A DNA stretch of 64,000 nt from an uncultured Bacilli bacterium. GTDB lineage: Bacteria > Bacillota_I > Bacilli_A > RF39 > UBA660. The notes under the pieces were generated by a model that was not told where the DNA came from, ran no database searches, and saw nothing but the letters and a program-made list of their open reading frames with translations. Numbering within the stretch: position 1 is the stretch's first letter; every line of letters starts with the position of its first letter. Location: the NCBI GenBank assembly GCA_934097085.1, contig CAKONK010000001.1, positions 1-64,000 of the forward strand, given 5' to 3'. Below, piece after piece: positions 34,291 to 43,129 of this stretch. The translations under genes were made by a program, and so were the position numbers.

Positions 34291-35916
34291 TTATTTCACT
34301 CCTAACTGATTATTTAACATTTTTATACCTTGAATAAAGAAAGCTAACTGTCTTTCAGGGTAATCCGAATGTAAAGATATCATAGAAATAAATAATAATC
34401 CCTCGATTAATTCAATATCGTTTATGTTAATATTATTTTTTTCCATTATTCTGTCCATTATACTATAATTAGGTTCTTTCTTAAAATAAGAAATATTTAT
34501 AGCATTTTTATTTTCACTGACGTTAAATAAATCATTAATTATTTCGTCATATCTTCCATGATAACAATGTCTAAGTTTTGCTAAATCATATCTATAATCT
34601 CCATATATTGTGTCTACAACAAAGTTTCCTCTCGGATCAATAAATTTATAAATCATATTTTTCGGAGAAAATAAAATGTTTGAAAAAGCCAAATCACCAT
34701 GAACAATTGAAACATAATCTATTGCTTCACTACATATTTTTTCTATACGATTCGTAAGTTTCTCTAATAAAAGATATAATCCAACATATTTTTTCCCATT
34801 AATTATTAATTCCTTTTTATTAACTAAATCTTTACGATTCCATTTTTCAATTCTATTATAAGTTTTGCGTATTAACATTTCATGCATATATTCGTTAAAA
34901 GACAATGAAATATTTTTGTTTTTCAAATAAACTTTATTCAAATTATTGAATAACTTTTCAAAAATATACTCTTTATTAAAATCATATAATGGGTAAAATG
35001 TAAAATATTCAGCTAAAGTTAAATAATCATAATATTCAATTGCATATTCATTATCAAGCTGACTATTATTATAAAATTTAGGTGTCATTTTTTCAAAATC
35101 GGTTTTAATAATCTCTTTATACCATTTCATTTCTGAACCAATTTTCTCCCATGAACTTTTTTTATGTAAAACTGAAATATCATCTAGATATAAAGAATTA
35201 AACTCACGACAATTAAAGCTTTTTTTATTAGTTTTCATATAATTTTCCAAAGTCCCTATATCATTCCATTTTGTTGTTTCATAAACGTATAGATTTTCTT
35301 GCTCCATATACTTGTAAAAATAAGATGAAAGTTGATATTCATTTTTTATTTTTTTCACAGGTTCAGATAGTATTTTTCTTAATAATTTATAATTTTTAAA
35401 AAAGTATAATCCAATCGCAGCATCAACTGGCTCTTTCATACCTATAGGTTTATCAATAATATTTAATATCTTTTTATCTTTATCACTTTCTATTACACAA
35501 TATAAATGAGCATCTTTACTTTCTACTTTTTGAACTGTTATAAAGCTTCTATCATAATTATTAGGATATGGGCATATTGTATCTCCTAAAAGTAAAATAG
35601 TTTCCTTTTTTATTATATCTTTAGTAAGTTTTAGGGCAGCTCCCGGTCCAGAAAAATCATCTTGAATAACATAATTAAATTTAACATCGGTATTTTCAAA
35701 TGATGTTTCAATAAATTTTTTGATTACATTAACATTCTCATCATTTACAACAAATGTAATATCTTTAAGACCCTCTCTTATAAGCGGTACAATCATATTA
35801 TATATTGCTGGTTTTTGACGGACACTTATTAAAGATTTTGGCATAGTTAAAGTAAGAGGGTATAACCTTGTAGCATGACCTGCCATTAATATTATTAATT
35901 GTTTATTTTTATACAT
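34291..35916 (-). CDS. Bifunctional nucleotidyltransferase-kinase fusion
   Basis: A 541-aa two-domain enzyme. The N-terminal domain (about 1-235) is a RmlA/LicC-like NTP_transferase: IILMAGHATRLYPLTLTMPK at the start (G-x-x-R loop altered to MAGHATR), GPGAALKLTKDII and LLLGDTICPYP with the metal Asp. The C-terminal domain (about 290-541) is an APH/choline-kinase fold with SIVHGDLAFSNILF (catalytic Asp) and KFIDPRGNF (metal Asp), then GDYRYDLAKL. The order suggests that one polypeptide phosphorylates a substrate and then activates it as an NDP derivative, as separate LicA and LicC do for phosphocholine. The actual substrate is not readable. Confidence 0.75.
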   Translation of the reverse strand: MYKNKQLIILMAGHATRLYPLTLTMPKSLISVRQKPAIYNMIVPLIREGLKDITFVVNDENVNVIKKFIETSFENTDVKFNYVIQDDFSGPGAALKLTKDIIKKETILLLGDTICPYPNNYDRSFITVQKVESKDAHLYCVIESDKDKKILNIIDKPIGMKEPVDAAIGLYFFKNYKLLRKILSEPVKKIKNEYQLSSYFYKYMEQENLYVYETTKWNDIGTLENYMKTNKKSFNCREFNSLYLDDISVLHKKSSWEKIGSEMKWYKEIIKTDFEKMTPKFYNNSQLDNEYAIEYYDYLTLAEYFTFYPLYDFNKEYIFEKLFNNLNKVYLKNKNISLSFNEYMHEMLIRKTYNRIEKWNRKDLVNKKELIINGKKYVGLYLLLEKLTNRIEKICSEAIDYVSIVHGDLAFSNILFSPKNMIYKFIDPRGNFVVDTIYGDYRYDLAKLRHCYHGRYDEIINDLFNVSENKNAINISYFKKEPNYSIMDRIMEKNNININDIELIEGLLFISMISLHSDYPERQLAFFIQGIKMLNNQLGVK

Positions 35917-35918
35917 AT

Positions 35919-36737
35919 TTACATCTCCTTTATCTTTCTAATTAATTTTTTACTTTTTTCGTTATCTACACCGAAAATAGGTGTACTTTTTTCGTTATGA
36001 AAATCACTACCACATGACATTAATAAATCATATTTCTTGGCTAAATATTCATAGTACTCTGCTTGAACTTGAGTAGTTTTTGATTGATTTAATATTTCAA
36101 TGCCTTCTAAACCAATGTCTTTTAATTTTTTTATTAATAAGTCTAATTCATTATTTTCTAATTTTAATATAGATGGATGTGCTAAAACAGATATTCCTTT
36201 TGATAATTTTATTAAAGAAATAACTTGCCATATTTTTAAAGCACGAGTCTTTTCATAGAATTTTGAATTTATTCCTGTATAAAGATCACCAGCAATTTTT
36301 AAATTTTCCACAATATTTTTATCTACAAGCATTTGACGAATTAACCCTTTTGATAAATTATAATTAGAATAATCATTTAAATTTAAATCAAATCCATAAT
36401 AACTATTTAAATTATATATTAGTCGTTTGCATATATTTACGTTTTCATCTTTAATCTGTTCTAAATTATGAATAATTAAATCCTTGTCTTTTATTCCATA
36501 ACCTAAAATATGCATATTTTTATAATCCTCAATCGTAAACTCAATACCATCGATAAGCTCTACTTCACAGTTTCCATAAATCTGTTCATATTCTTTCTTT
36601 ACATTTTCTTTATCAAGATAATCGTGATCCGTAAAACTTAAATATTTCATATGTAAATCATTTGCTTTTTTCAAAAGGTCAACTCTAGAATATTTTCCAT
36701 CAGATTTATTTGTGTGTGTGTGTAAATCGTAAAACAT
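35919..36737 (-). CDS. PHP-domain phosphoesterase
   Basis: A 272-aa PHP enzyme, a trinuclear-metal phosphoesterase. Motif 1 is YDLHTHTNKSDG (HxH), motif 2 TDHD (about 37-40), VELIDGIEFT is the Glu motif, VLAHPSI (about 185) and SCGSDFHNE (about 242) complete the metal site. Related to YciV/TrpH-type 5'-3' exonucleases and 3',5'-nucleoside bisphosphate phosphatases. The first catalytic His residues are encoded inside a (CA)n run that overlaps the end of the upstream gene by 32 bp. Its partner genes suggest a phosphorylated small-molecule substrate. Confidence 0.85.
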   Translation of the reverse strand: MFYDLHTHTNKSDGKYSRVDLLKKANDLHMKYLSFTDHDYLDKENVKKEYEQIYGNCEVELIDGIEFTIEDYKNMHILGYGIKDKDLIIHNLEQIKDENVNICKRLIYNLNSYYGFDLNLNDYSNYNLSKGLIRQMLVDKNIVENLKIAGDLYTGINSKFYEKTRALKIWQVISLIKLSKGISVLAHPSILKLENNELDLLIKKLKDIGLEGIEILNQSKTTQVQAEYYEYLAKKYDLLMSCGSDFHNEKSTPIFGVDNEKSKKLIRKIKEM

Positions 36738-38058
36738 TTTGTTTTTCCTCCATTAAAACATAGTCTGAAATAAATTTATCTAATTCATCAAACGTATACG
36801 CTGATTGTTCAACATAATAAGCTGGAATTTCATTTAAGAAGTCACTATTTGAATAACTAACTTTAAAAAGTTCATTTAAAAAATTCTTTTCAGCTGGTAT
36901 AGCATTATCTGTCATTACATTTTCTGGTCCAATAAATTCTTTTATATTTTTTATCATGTATGGATTAATATTTTTAACATAAGGATTATACTTCGGAACA
37001 ATGATAGATTTAATATTTACCATAGATTTAACATTTACATCAAATAAATCTGCAACTTGATTATTTTCAATATATACCTTACTTTCATCAAAATCTTTAT
37101 CAATATGAAATTTTGACTTATCAAATAATTTGCTTGTATCTTTTAAAATTATTCCCATAGAAAATGGAATACCAATTGCAACATATTTATCATTGACTTT
37201 CTTTATTGCAATTCTGTCATTACATATATAATCATACCCTTTATTAAGTAAATTTAACATAGTGGTTGTTTTGCCTGCTCTTTTATTTCCAGAAATTATT
37301 ATTCCTTCATCATTTTTAGCTATACAAGCACCATGAATAATAGTATATTGTTTTTCTTGTAATACCTTTATTAAAGTCGTTGTAAATATTCTTTTGATAA
37401 AATTTATGTCATTTTCTGTAAATTTCTTTATGAAAACATGCAATTCATTACCATTCTTATTTATATAAACTGGATCTTTCTGATCTTTTTCTTTATATGA
37501 AAATCCTAACTTACTATAATCTGTAACACTATAATTAATAGTAAAGTCCACTGGTTCTATTCCCATTTCATAGTAATCAGCGTATTTATCAACTAAACTT
37601 TCTATTATTCTAATATCATTTGATCTAATCTTTAAATTAACATCGTTAATTTTAAAAATATATTCATACGAATTCATTATTTTGCAATCATTTTCACATA
37701 TCTTGTTTATTTCATTAATGTCGTTTTTTATAAATTCTAAAGGTCTAATTGCTCTATCATCAATATAAAAGCCATTTTTTCCAGGCCAAGGTTTACCAAA
37801 AATAAGATCATCATAAGGTATATTCCATTTTTTCAACCACCTTTCTAGAATTGGTTTTGTATTTTCTAGTATCTTATTAATATCACCATTATAAGTTCTC
37901 ATATTTCTCGAAGTAAATAGCGTAATTTTATATCCTCTTTTTTTATACTCTCTAATTTTATTTACCATTTGAAAATATGGCACCAATTCTTCATAATTCT
38001 CATTTACTTTTTTAATAGGACATATAGTCCCATCAATATCAATTACTAAATTATCCAT
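36706..38058 (-). CDS. HAD phosphatase fused to HPr-kinase-like domain
   Basis: A 450-aa two-domain protein. The N-terminal part (about 1-110) is a small capsule-type HAD (TIGR01689/EcbF-like): NLVIDIDGTICPIK (motif I), ITLFTSRNMR (motif II), GKPWPGKNGFYIDDRAIRP (motif IV region). The C-terminal part (about 140-450) resembles the HprK/PEPCK-like P-loop kinase domain: YTIIHGACIAKNDEGIIISG leading into the P-loop GNKRAGKTTTMLNLL (about 262-276) and YICNDRIAI. The ATG at 38058 follows GGGAGGG; upstream in-frame GTG/ATG codons lack spacing. First gene of the operon. Such HprK-like domains outside PTS regulation occur in surface-polymer and peptide-modification clusters. Confidence 0.75.
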   Translation of the reverse strand: MDNLVIDIDGTICPIKKVNENYEELVPYFQMVNKIREYKKRGYKITLFTSRNMRTYNGDINKILENTKPILERWLKKWNIPYDDLIFGKPWPGKNGFYIDDRAIRPLEFIKNDINEINKICENDCKIMNSYEYIFKINDVNLKIRSNDIRIIESLVDKYADYYEMGIEPVDFTINYSVTDYSKLGFSYKEKDQKDPVYINKNGNELHVFIKKFTENDINFIKRIFTTTLIKVLQEKQYTIIHGACIAKNDEGIIISGNKRAGKTTTMLNLLNKGYDYICNDRIAIKKVNDKYVAIGIPFSMGIILKDTSKLFDKSKFHIDKDFDESKVYIENNQVADLFDVNVKSMVNIKSIIVPKYNPYVKNINPYMIKNIKEFIGPENVMTDNAIPAEKNFLNELFKVSYSNSDFLNEIPAYYVEQSAYTFDELDKFISDYVLMEEKQNVLRFTHTHK

Positions 38059-38783
38059 TTTTCCCTCCCATGACACCATGATAATTTAAGTAATGAAATT
38101 AGTAAAATATCAATTTTTTATAAATGAAATGAATATATTTTAGTATAATTTTTTATTGCATTATAAATAATTTAATAATTTATTAAAAGTATTTTTTACT
38201 TTTTAAATTTAAATTTTTTAAAACTAAAAATTATACCTTACAAAAAAATAATTATAGTTTTTTTGATATGTTTTATATATATAACATATTTTTCTTAATA
38301 ATTATAAAATACAAAATATTTTTATAGCAAATACTATTTTTTTATATAAAAATATTTTTATTGTTTATTAAAAAAAATTATATTCACTAAAAATAACATT
38401 CTATAAATTTTAAATAAAAAGAAAAATATTATATAAAAAAATAATTATTATTTTTCTTAATAGTCCTATTATTATTACTATTTAAAGATATTTTAAATAT
38501 TTTTTTATAAATTTATTACTTTCTCTAAAGCATTTTTTTAAAAGAGTCTTGTCATTCTTTGACAATTATTTTTTGCCAAATTTTTCCATATTTTTATCGA
38601 TATTACTTGATAATTATTAAATACTTATATTTCATTTTGTTTTACTTTAACAAGTATGAATTTTTAGGACAATAAAAAAATAATATAATGATTAATAACA
38701 ATGCTATATGATAATTTAATATCTTGTTTAAATAAGTTTTGTACAAAACAAAAAACTTAGACATTTCTATCTAAGTTTATAAA
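38059..38783. other. AT-rich intergenic gap, no gene seen
   Basis: About 725 bp with almost no G/C blocks and stops in every frame. It separates the accessory cluster from ppdK. Items visible: an inverted repeat TTGTCA/TGACAA near 38550-38566 followed by a T-tract on the plus strand, a perfect palindrome GTTTTGTACAAAAC at 38736-38749, and the ppdK terminator at its end. A promoter for the cluster should lie at the left end (about 38080-38160, TATACT/TAAAAT-like boxes), but I could not fix it. Confidence 0.55.
38753..38778 (-). terminator. Terminator of ppdK
   Basis: AAACTTAGA/TCTAAGTTT nine-bp stem with an 8-nt loop, then TTTTTGTTTTG on the minus strand, just past the ppdK stop. Confidence 0.8.
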
Positions 38784-41405
38784 TTATTTTTCACTTTTAA
38801 TTGCAGCTTGTGCAGCAGCAAGTCTAGCAATAGGAACTCTATAAGGTGAACATGATACATAATCAAGTCCAACATTGTGACAGAATTCAACACTTGATGG
38901 ATCTCCACCGTGTTCTCCACAGATACCTAAATGGATATTTGGATTAGTTTCTCTTCCTAATGTTGCAGCCATCTTAACAAGTTTACCTACACCTTTTTGA
39001 TCAAGTTTTGCAAATGGATCATTTTCATATATTTTCTTATCATAGTAGGCTCCTAAGAATTTACCAGCATCATCTCTTGAGAAACCAAATGTCATTTGTG
39101 TTAAGTCATTTGTTCCGAATGAGAAGAAATCTGCTTCTTTAGCTATTTCATCTGCAGTAAGTGCTGCTCTTGGAATTTCAATCATTGTTCCAACATGATA
39201 AGTCATATCAATATTTTCATTTTTAATTATTTCATCAGCTGTTTCACAAACTATATTTTTAACATATTTTAACTCTTTTACTTCACCAACAAGTGGGATC
39301 ATAATTTCTGGAGTTATTTTAGTATTTAGTCTTCTTGATACAGCAATTGCTGCTTTAATAACTGCTCTTGTTTGCATCTTTGCAATTTCAGGGAACGTAA
39401 CAGCAAGTCTACAACCTCTATGGCCCATCATTGGGTTAAATTCATGAAGTGATGCAATTATATTTTTAATTTGTTCAACTGTCTTACCTTGAGAATCTGC
39501 AAGAAGTTTAATATCGGCTTCCTCAGTTGGTACGAATTCATGAAGTGGTGGATCCAAATATCTAATTGTAACACCATAACCTTCCATTGCTTCATATAAT
39601 GCTTCAAAGTCTTTTTGTTGCATTGGTTCGATTTTAGCAAGGGCATTTTCTCTTTCTTCAACTGTATCAGAACAAATCATTTCCCTAATAGCGGCAATTC
39701 TATCTTTTTCAAAGAACATATGCTCAGTTCTACAAAGTCCAATACCTTCAGCACCTAACTCTCTTGCTTTTGCAGCATCTTTTGGAGTATCCGCATTTGT
39801 TCTTACAGCTAGTCTTCTATACTTATCAGCCCAAGCCATAATTCTTTCAAATTCACCAGTAATTGCAGCATCAGTTTTTGGAATTAATCCTTTATAGATT
39901 CTACCAGTTGAACCATCTATAGAAATTTCACTACCTTCAGTAAATGTTTCACCACCTAAAGTGAAACGTTTATTTTCTTCATCCATTACTATTTCTTGAC
40001 AACCAGAAACGCAGCAAGTTCCCATACCACGAGCAACAACAGCAGCGTGTGATGTCATTCCACCACGAACAGTAAGAATTCCTTCACTAGCTTTCATTCC
40101 TTCGATATCCTCTGGAGAAGTTTCAAGTCTAACAAGTACAACTTTTTCACCTTTTTCATGAGCTTTTTTAGCATCTTCAGCAGTAAATACTACTTTACCT
40201 GCAGCAGCCCCTGGAGATGCAGCAAGACCTTTACCAATTTCGTGAGCTTCTTTTAAAGCATTTGCATCAAATGTTGGATGTAAAAGTGTATCAAGATTTC
40301 TTGGATCAATCATAAGTACTGCTTCTTTATCAGTAATTTTACCTTCATCAACTAAATCACAAGCAATTTTTAAAGCTGCTTTTGCAGTTCTTTTACCATT
40401 TCTTGTCTGAAGCATATAAAGTTTTTCATTTTCAATTGTAAATTCCATATCTTGCATATCATGATAATGATTCTCTAAAGTAGCACAAATATTAGTAAAT
40501 TCTTCATAAACTTTTGGCATAACTTCTTTTAAATGAGAAATAGGTTGTGGAGTTCTAACACCAGCAACTACATCTTCGCCTTGAGCATTCATTAAGAATT
40601 CACCCATTAAATGTTTTTCTCCAGTCGCAGGATCTCTTGTAAATGCAACACCAGTTCCTGAAGTTTCTCCCATATTACCAAATGCCATCATTTGAACGTT
40701 TACTGCAGTTCCCCAAGAATAAGGAATATCATTATCTCTACGATAAACATTTGCTCTTGGATTATCCCATGATCTAAATACTGCTTTAATAGCTCCCATT
40801 AATTGATCAACTGGATTATTTGGAAAATCTTCACCAACTTTAGATTTATATTCTTCTTTAAACTCTCTAGCAAGCTCTTTTAAATCTTCTGCAGTAAGTT
40901 CAACATCTAAAGTTACTCCTTTTTCGGTTTTCATTTTATCAATTAAAGTTTCAAAGTATTTTTTACCAACTTCCATTACTACATCAGAATACATTTGAAT
41001 GAATCTTCTATAGCAATCCCAAGCCCATCTTGGATTACCACTTTTTTGTGCTAAAACTTCAACAACTTCTTCATTTAAACCTAAATTTAAAATTGTATCC
41101 ATCATACCTGGCATTGAGGCTCTTGCACCACTTCTTACTGAAACTAAAAGTGGATTTTCTTTATCACCAAACTTTTTACCAGTTATTTCTTCCATTTTTT
41201 TGATATTTTCAAAAATTTCATTTTCAATATCTTCACTTATTTTTTTACCATCTTCATAATATCTTGTACAAGCCTCAGTTGTAATAGTAAATCCTTGAGG
41301 TACAGGTAAACCTAATTTTGTCATTTCTGCAAGATTTGCACCTTTACCACCAAGTAAATTTCTCATATCTTTATTTCCTTCAGAAAATAAATATACATAT
41401 TTCAT
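38784..41405 (-). CDS. ppdK: Pyruvate, phosphate dikinase
   Basis: Interconverts pyruvate + ATP + Pi and PEP + AMP + PPi; in anaerobes it often serves PPi-dependent glycolysis. 873 aa, standard for the bacterial enzyme. Motifs: GGKGANLAEMTKLGLPVPQG (ATP-grasp start), the phosphohistidine segment GGMTSHAAVVARGMG (about 445-460), and the C-terminal PEP/pyruvate-binding barrel with RTEHMFFE, GTMIEIPRAAL, FFSFGTNDLTQMTFG and CGEHGGDP. The ATG at 41405 is used because the in-frame ATG six codons earlier falls inside the AAGGTGGG ribosome site. Monocistronic. Confidence 0.95.
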   Translation of the reverse strand: MKYVYLFSEGNKDMRNLLGGKGANLAEMTKLGLPVPQGFTITTEACTRYYEDGKKISEDIENEIFENIKKMEEITGKKFGDKENPLLVSVRSGARASMPGMMDTILNLGLNEEVVEVLAQKSGNPRWAWDCYRRFIQMYSDVVMEVGKKYFETLIDKMKTEKGVTLDVELTAEDLKELAREFKEEYKSKVGEDFPNNPVDQLMGAIKAVFRSWDNPRANVYRRDNDIPYSWGTAVNVQMMAFGNMGETSGTGVAFTRDPATGEKHLMGEFLMNAQGEDVVAGVRTPQPISHLKEVMPKVYEEFTNICATLENHYHDMQDMEFTIENEKLYMLQTRNGKRTAKAALKIACDLVDEGKITDKEAVLMIDPRNLDTLLHPTFDANALKEAHEIGKGLAASPGAAAGKVVFTAEDAKKAHEKGEKVVLVRLETSPEDIEGMKASEGILTVRGGMTSHAAVVARGMGTCCVSGCQEIVMDEENKRFTLGGETFTEGSEISIDGSTGRIYKGLIPKTDAAITGEFERIMAWADKYRRLAVRTNADTPKDAAKARELGAEGIGLCRTEHMFFEKDRIAAIREMICSDTVEERENALAKIEPMQQKDFEALYEAMEGYGVTIRYLDPPLHEFVPTEEADIKLLADSQGKTVEQIKNIIASLHEFNPMMGHRGCRLAVTFPEIAKMQTRAVIKAAIAVSRRLNTKITPEIMIPLVGEVKELKYVKNIVCETADEIIKNENIDMTYHVGTMIEIPRAALTADEIAKEADFFSFGTNDLTQMTFGFSRDDAGKFLGAYYDKKIYENDPFAKLDQKGVGKLVKMAATLGRETNPNIHLGICGEHGGDPSSVEFCHNVGLDYVSCSPYRVPIARLAAAQAAIKSEK

Positions 41406-41430
41406 ATAATTCCCACCTTTCACAAACCTT

Positions 41431-41439
41431 ATTATATCA
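41431..41439 (-). promoter_or_regulatory. Extended -10 promoter of ppdK
   Basis: Minus strand TGATATAAT (TGn plus a perfect TATAAT). No good -35 is present (TATATA at 17 bp). About 26 bp before the start codon. Confidence 0.5.
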
Positions 41440-41470
41440 ATTTTTGGTATAAATATATATAAATATTTTA

Positions 41471-41500
41471 AAAAGTGTAAAGTTACTTTACACTTTTTTT
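41471..41500. terminator. Strong bidirectional hairpin terminator between rel and ppdK
   Basis: Perfect 12-bp stem AAAAGTGTAAAG/CTTTACACTTTT with loop TTA. Longest T-run on the plus strand (8 T); T-tract also on the minus strand. It ends the rel 3' region. Confidence 0.75.
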
Positions 41501-41578
41501 AACATTTTTGGTTCTAATTTTGTCTTGTTTTGTCGAATCGCTTGCAATTATATAAAAAATAATATTTAATAACTTATC

Positions 41579-41662
41579 GAGGCGAAAGATTATTATTTAT
41601 AAATAACATACTCCTTACACATGTTAATTGAAAACCTAATCCTTTCTTAATATTTTCGCCTC
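41579..41662. other. Long inverted-repeat element in the rel 3' region
   Basis: Exact 9-bp arms GAGGCGAAA (41579-41587) and TTTCGCCTC (41654-41662) enclose 66 nt with two small internal stems (TTATTTATAAATAA and AACAT/ATGTT). The right arm overlaps the rel stop codon. Plus-strand reading ends in seven T. It could be a 3'-UTR structure of rel or a small plus-strand RNA; neither is established. Confidence 0.4.
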
Positions 41663-43040
41663 ATTTTTTTAATGATAAACTTTTATTTTTATTATATAAA
41701 AGAGATACTCTATCATTATTTGTAAGAATATGATTTGGACCCACTAAATTATTATTTACATATGCTCCTAAAACAACATTAATAAATTCCCTTTTAGTTT
41801 TATAAGCAAAATCAATTATTGTTGAACCCTTAGCAAGTTCTATAGCATTACCATTTTCATCAAAAACATAGATAATATTACTAAATAATTCTTTTTGAAT
41901 ATGTTCAATAAAATCTTTATTATCTGGATATTCATCATTTAAATCACAAATAGTATTAAAAAATTGATAATGAGTTTTTAAGTCTGTAAGCATATTGTCT
42001 TTTACATTTCTATCATCTTTATCCCAATAACCAGTAAGTCCATAAGAATTTGCTTTATCCATTTCAAATGTTCTTATTTGACATTGAATTAATCTATTAA
42101 ATGGTCCAAAAATACTTGTATGCAAACTTTGATACATATTAGTTTTAGGACTAGAAATATAATCTTTGAACTTATAATTAAGCGGATGATATTTACTATG
42201 AATTAAACCTAAAGATTTATAGCAATCCATAACCTGCCTTACCACTACTTTAAGAGCCACTAAATCGTGCATTTCATCAAGAGTAAAACCCTTTTTCATT
42301 TTTCGATAAATACCATATATATTTTTAGTTCTAACTTTCATATCATTAGGAATATTATTATCTAAAAGAAAATTATGAATTACTTTCTCAAGTTCAAATA
42401 TATTATTAGATTCATATTTTTCAAAATTATATTTTTGCTCTAATATATTATGATATTTATCTGGCTCTAAATATTTAAATGATAAATCCTCAAGTTCAGT
42501 TTTTATATGATATGCTCCAATATAACTTGCAAGAGGAACATAAATATTCATAGTCTCTTTTGCTTTTTCTATTTGTTTTTCAGGTGTTTTAAAATCTAGT
42601 GTACGCATATTATGAAGACGATCAGCAAGTTTAATAATTAGTATTCTTGGATCATTAATTATGCTAGTAATAATTTTACGCATATTTGCAAGATTTTCTT
42701 CCTCTTTTGTTTGAAAATTCATTTTAGTAAATTTAGTTACTCCTTCGACTAAAGAACAAACATCTTGTCCAAATAAAGTAATTATTTCCTCTTTTGAGGC
42801 ATTTGTATCCTCTAAAGTGTCGTGTAAAAGTCCAGCACATACTGTATCACTATCTGCGTGCATCTCCGCTAAAATATAAGCAACTATTAAAGGATGAATT
42901 ATATAATCTTCCCCACTTTGTCTTTTTTGACCTTTATGTTTTTCATATGCAAAAGCATAGGCTTTCTCTACCTTACTTACATCTTCAGATTTATAATTAC
43001 TAAATAGTTTATATATTAAATCTAAATAAATTCTTTTCAT
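41661..43040 (-). CDS. rel: Short RelA/SpoT-homologue (p)ppGpp synthetase/hydrolase
   Basis: Makes and degrades the alarmone (p)ppGpp. HD hydrolase domain: YIIHPLIVAYIL, GLLHDTLEDTNAS (HD about 71) and IIKLADRLHNMRTL. Synthetase domain: GIYRKMKKGFTLDEMHDLVALKV and the MYQSLHTSIFGP loop with ECQIRT-type strand IQCQIRTFEMDKAN. A TGS domain ends the protein (IIYVFDENGNAIELAKGSTIIDFAY). At 459 aa it stops right after TGS and lacks the helical, zinc-finger and ACT regions of full-length Rel (about 730 aa). ATG at 43040 follows GTGAGGTGGG; a GTG two codons earlier falls in the RBS. Confidence 0.88.
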   Translation of the reverse strand: MKRIYLDLIYKLFSNYKSEDVSKVEKAYAFAYEKHKGQKRQSGEDYIIHPLIVAYILAEMHADSDTVCAGLLHDTLEDTNASKEEIITLFGQDVCSLVEGVTKFTKMNFQTKEEENLANMRKIITSIINDPRILIIKLADRLHNMRTLDFKTPEKQIEKAKETMNIYVPLASYIGAYHIKTELEDLSFKYLEPDKYHNILEQKYNFEKYESNNIFELEKVIHNFLLDNNIPNDMKVRTKNIYGIYRKMKKGFTLDEMHDLVALKVVVRQVMDCYKSLGLIHSKYHPLNYKFKDYISSPKTNMYQSLHTSIFGPFNRLIQCQIRTFEMDKANSYGLTGYWDKDDRNVKDNMLTDLKTHYQFFNTICDLNDEYPDNKDFIEHIQKELFSNIIYVFDENGNAIELAKGSTIIDFAYKTKREFINVVLGAYVNNNLVGPNHILTNNDRVSLLYNKNKSLSLKK

Positions 43041-43100
43041 ACCCACCTCACAAAAAACTTAAGACTATCATAACAAAAAATATGCTATTTTGTAAATAAA

Positions 43101-43129
43101 AAGAAGTTATTTTTCTTTTTTAACTTCTT
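43101..43129 (-). terminator. Terminator of recA
   Basis: AAGAAGTTA/TAACTTCTT stem at the recA stop codon followed by TTTTTATTT on the minus strand. Confidence 0.7.

Noticed and set aside
41600..41640. A nine-codon leader peptide (MCKEYVIYK) upstream of ppdK
   Set aside because: RBS spacing is poor, and a terminator and separate promoter lie between it and ppdK.
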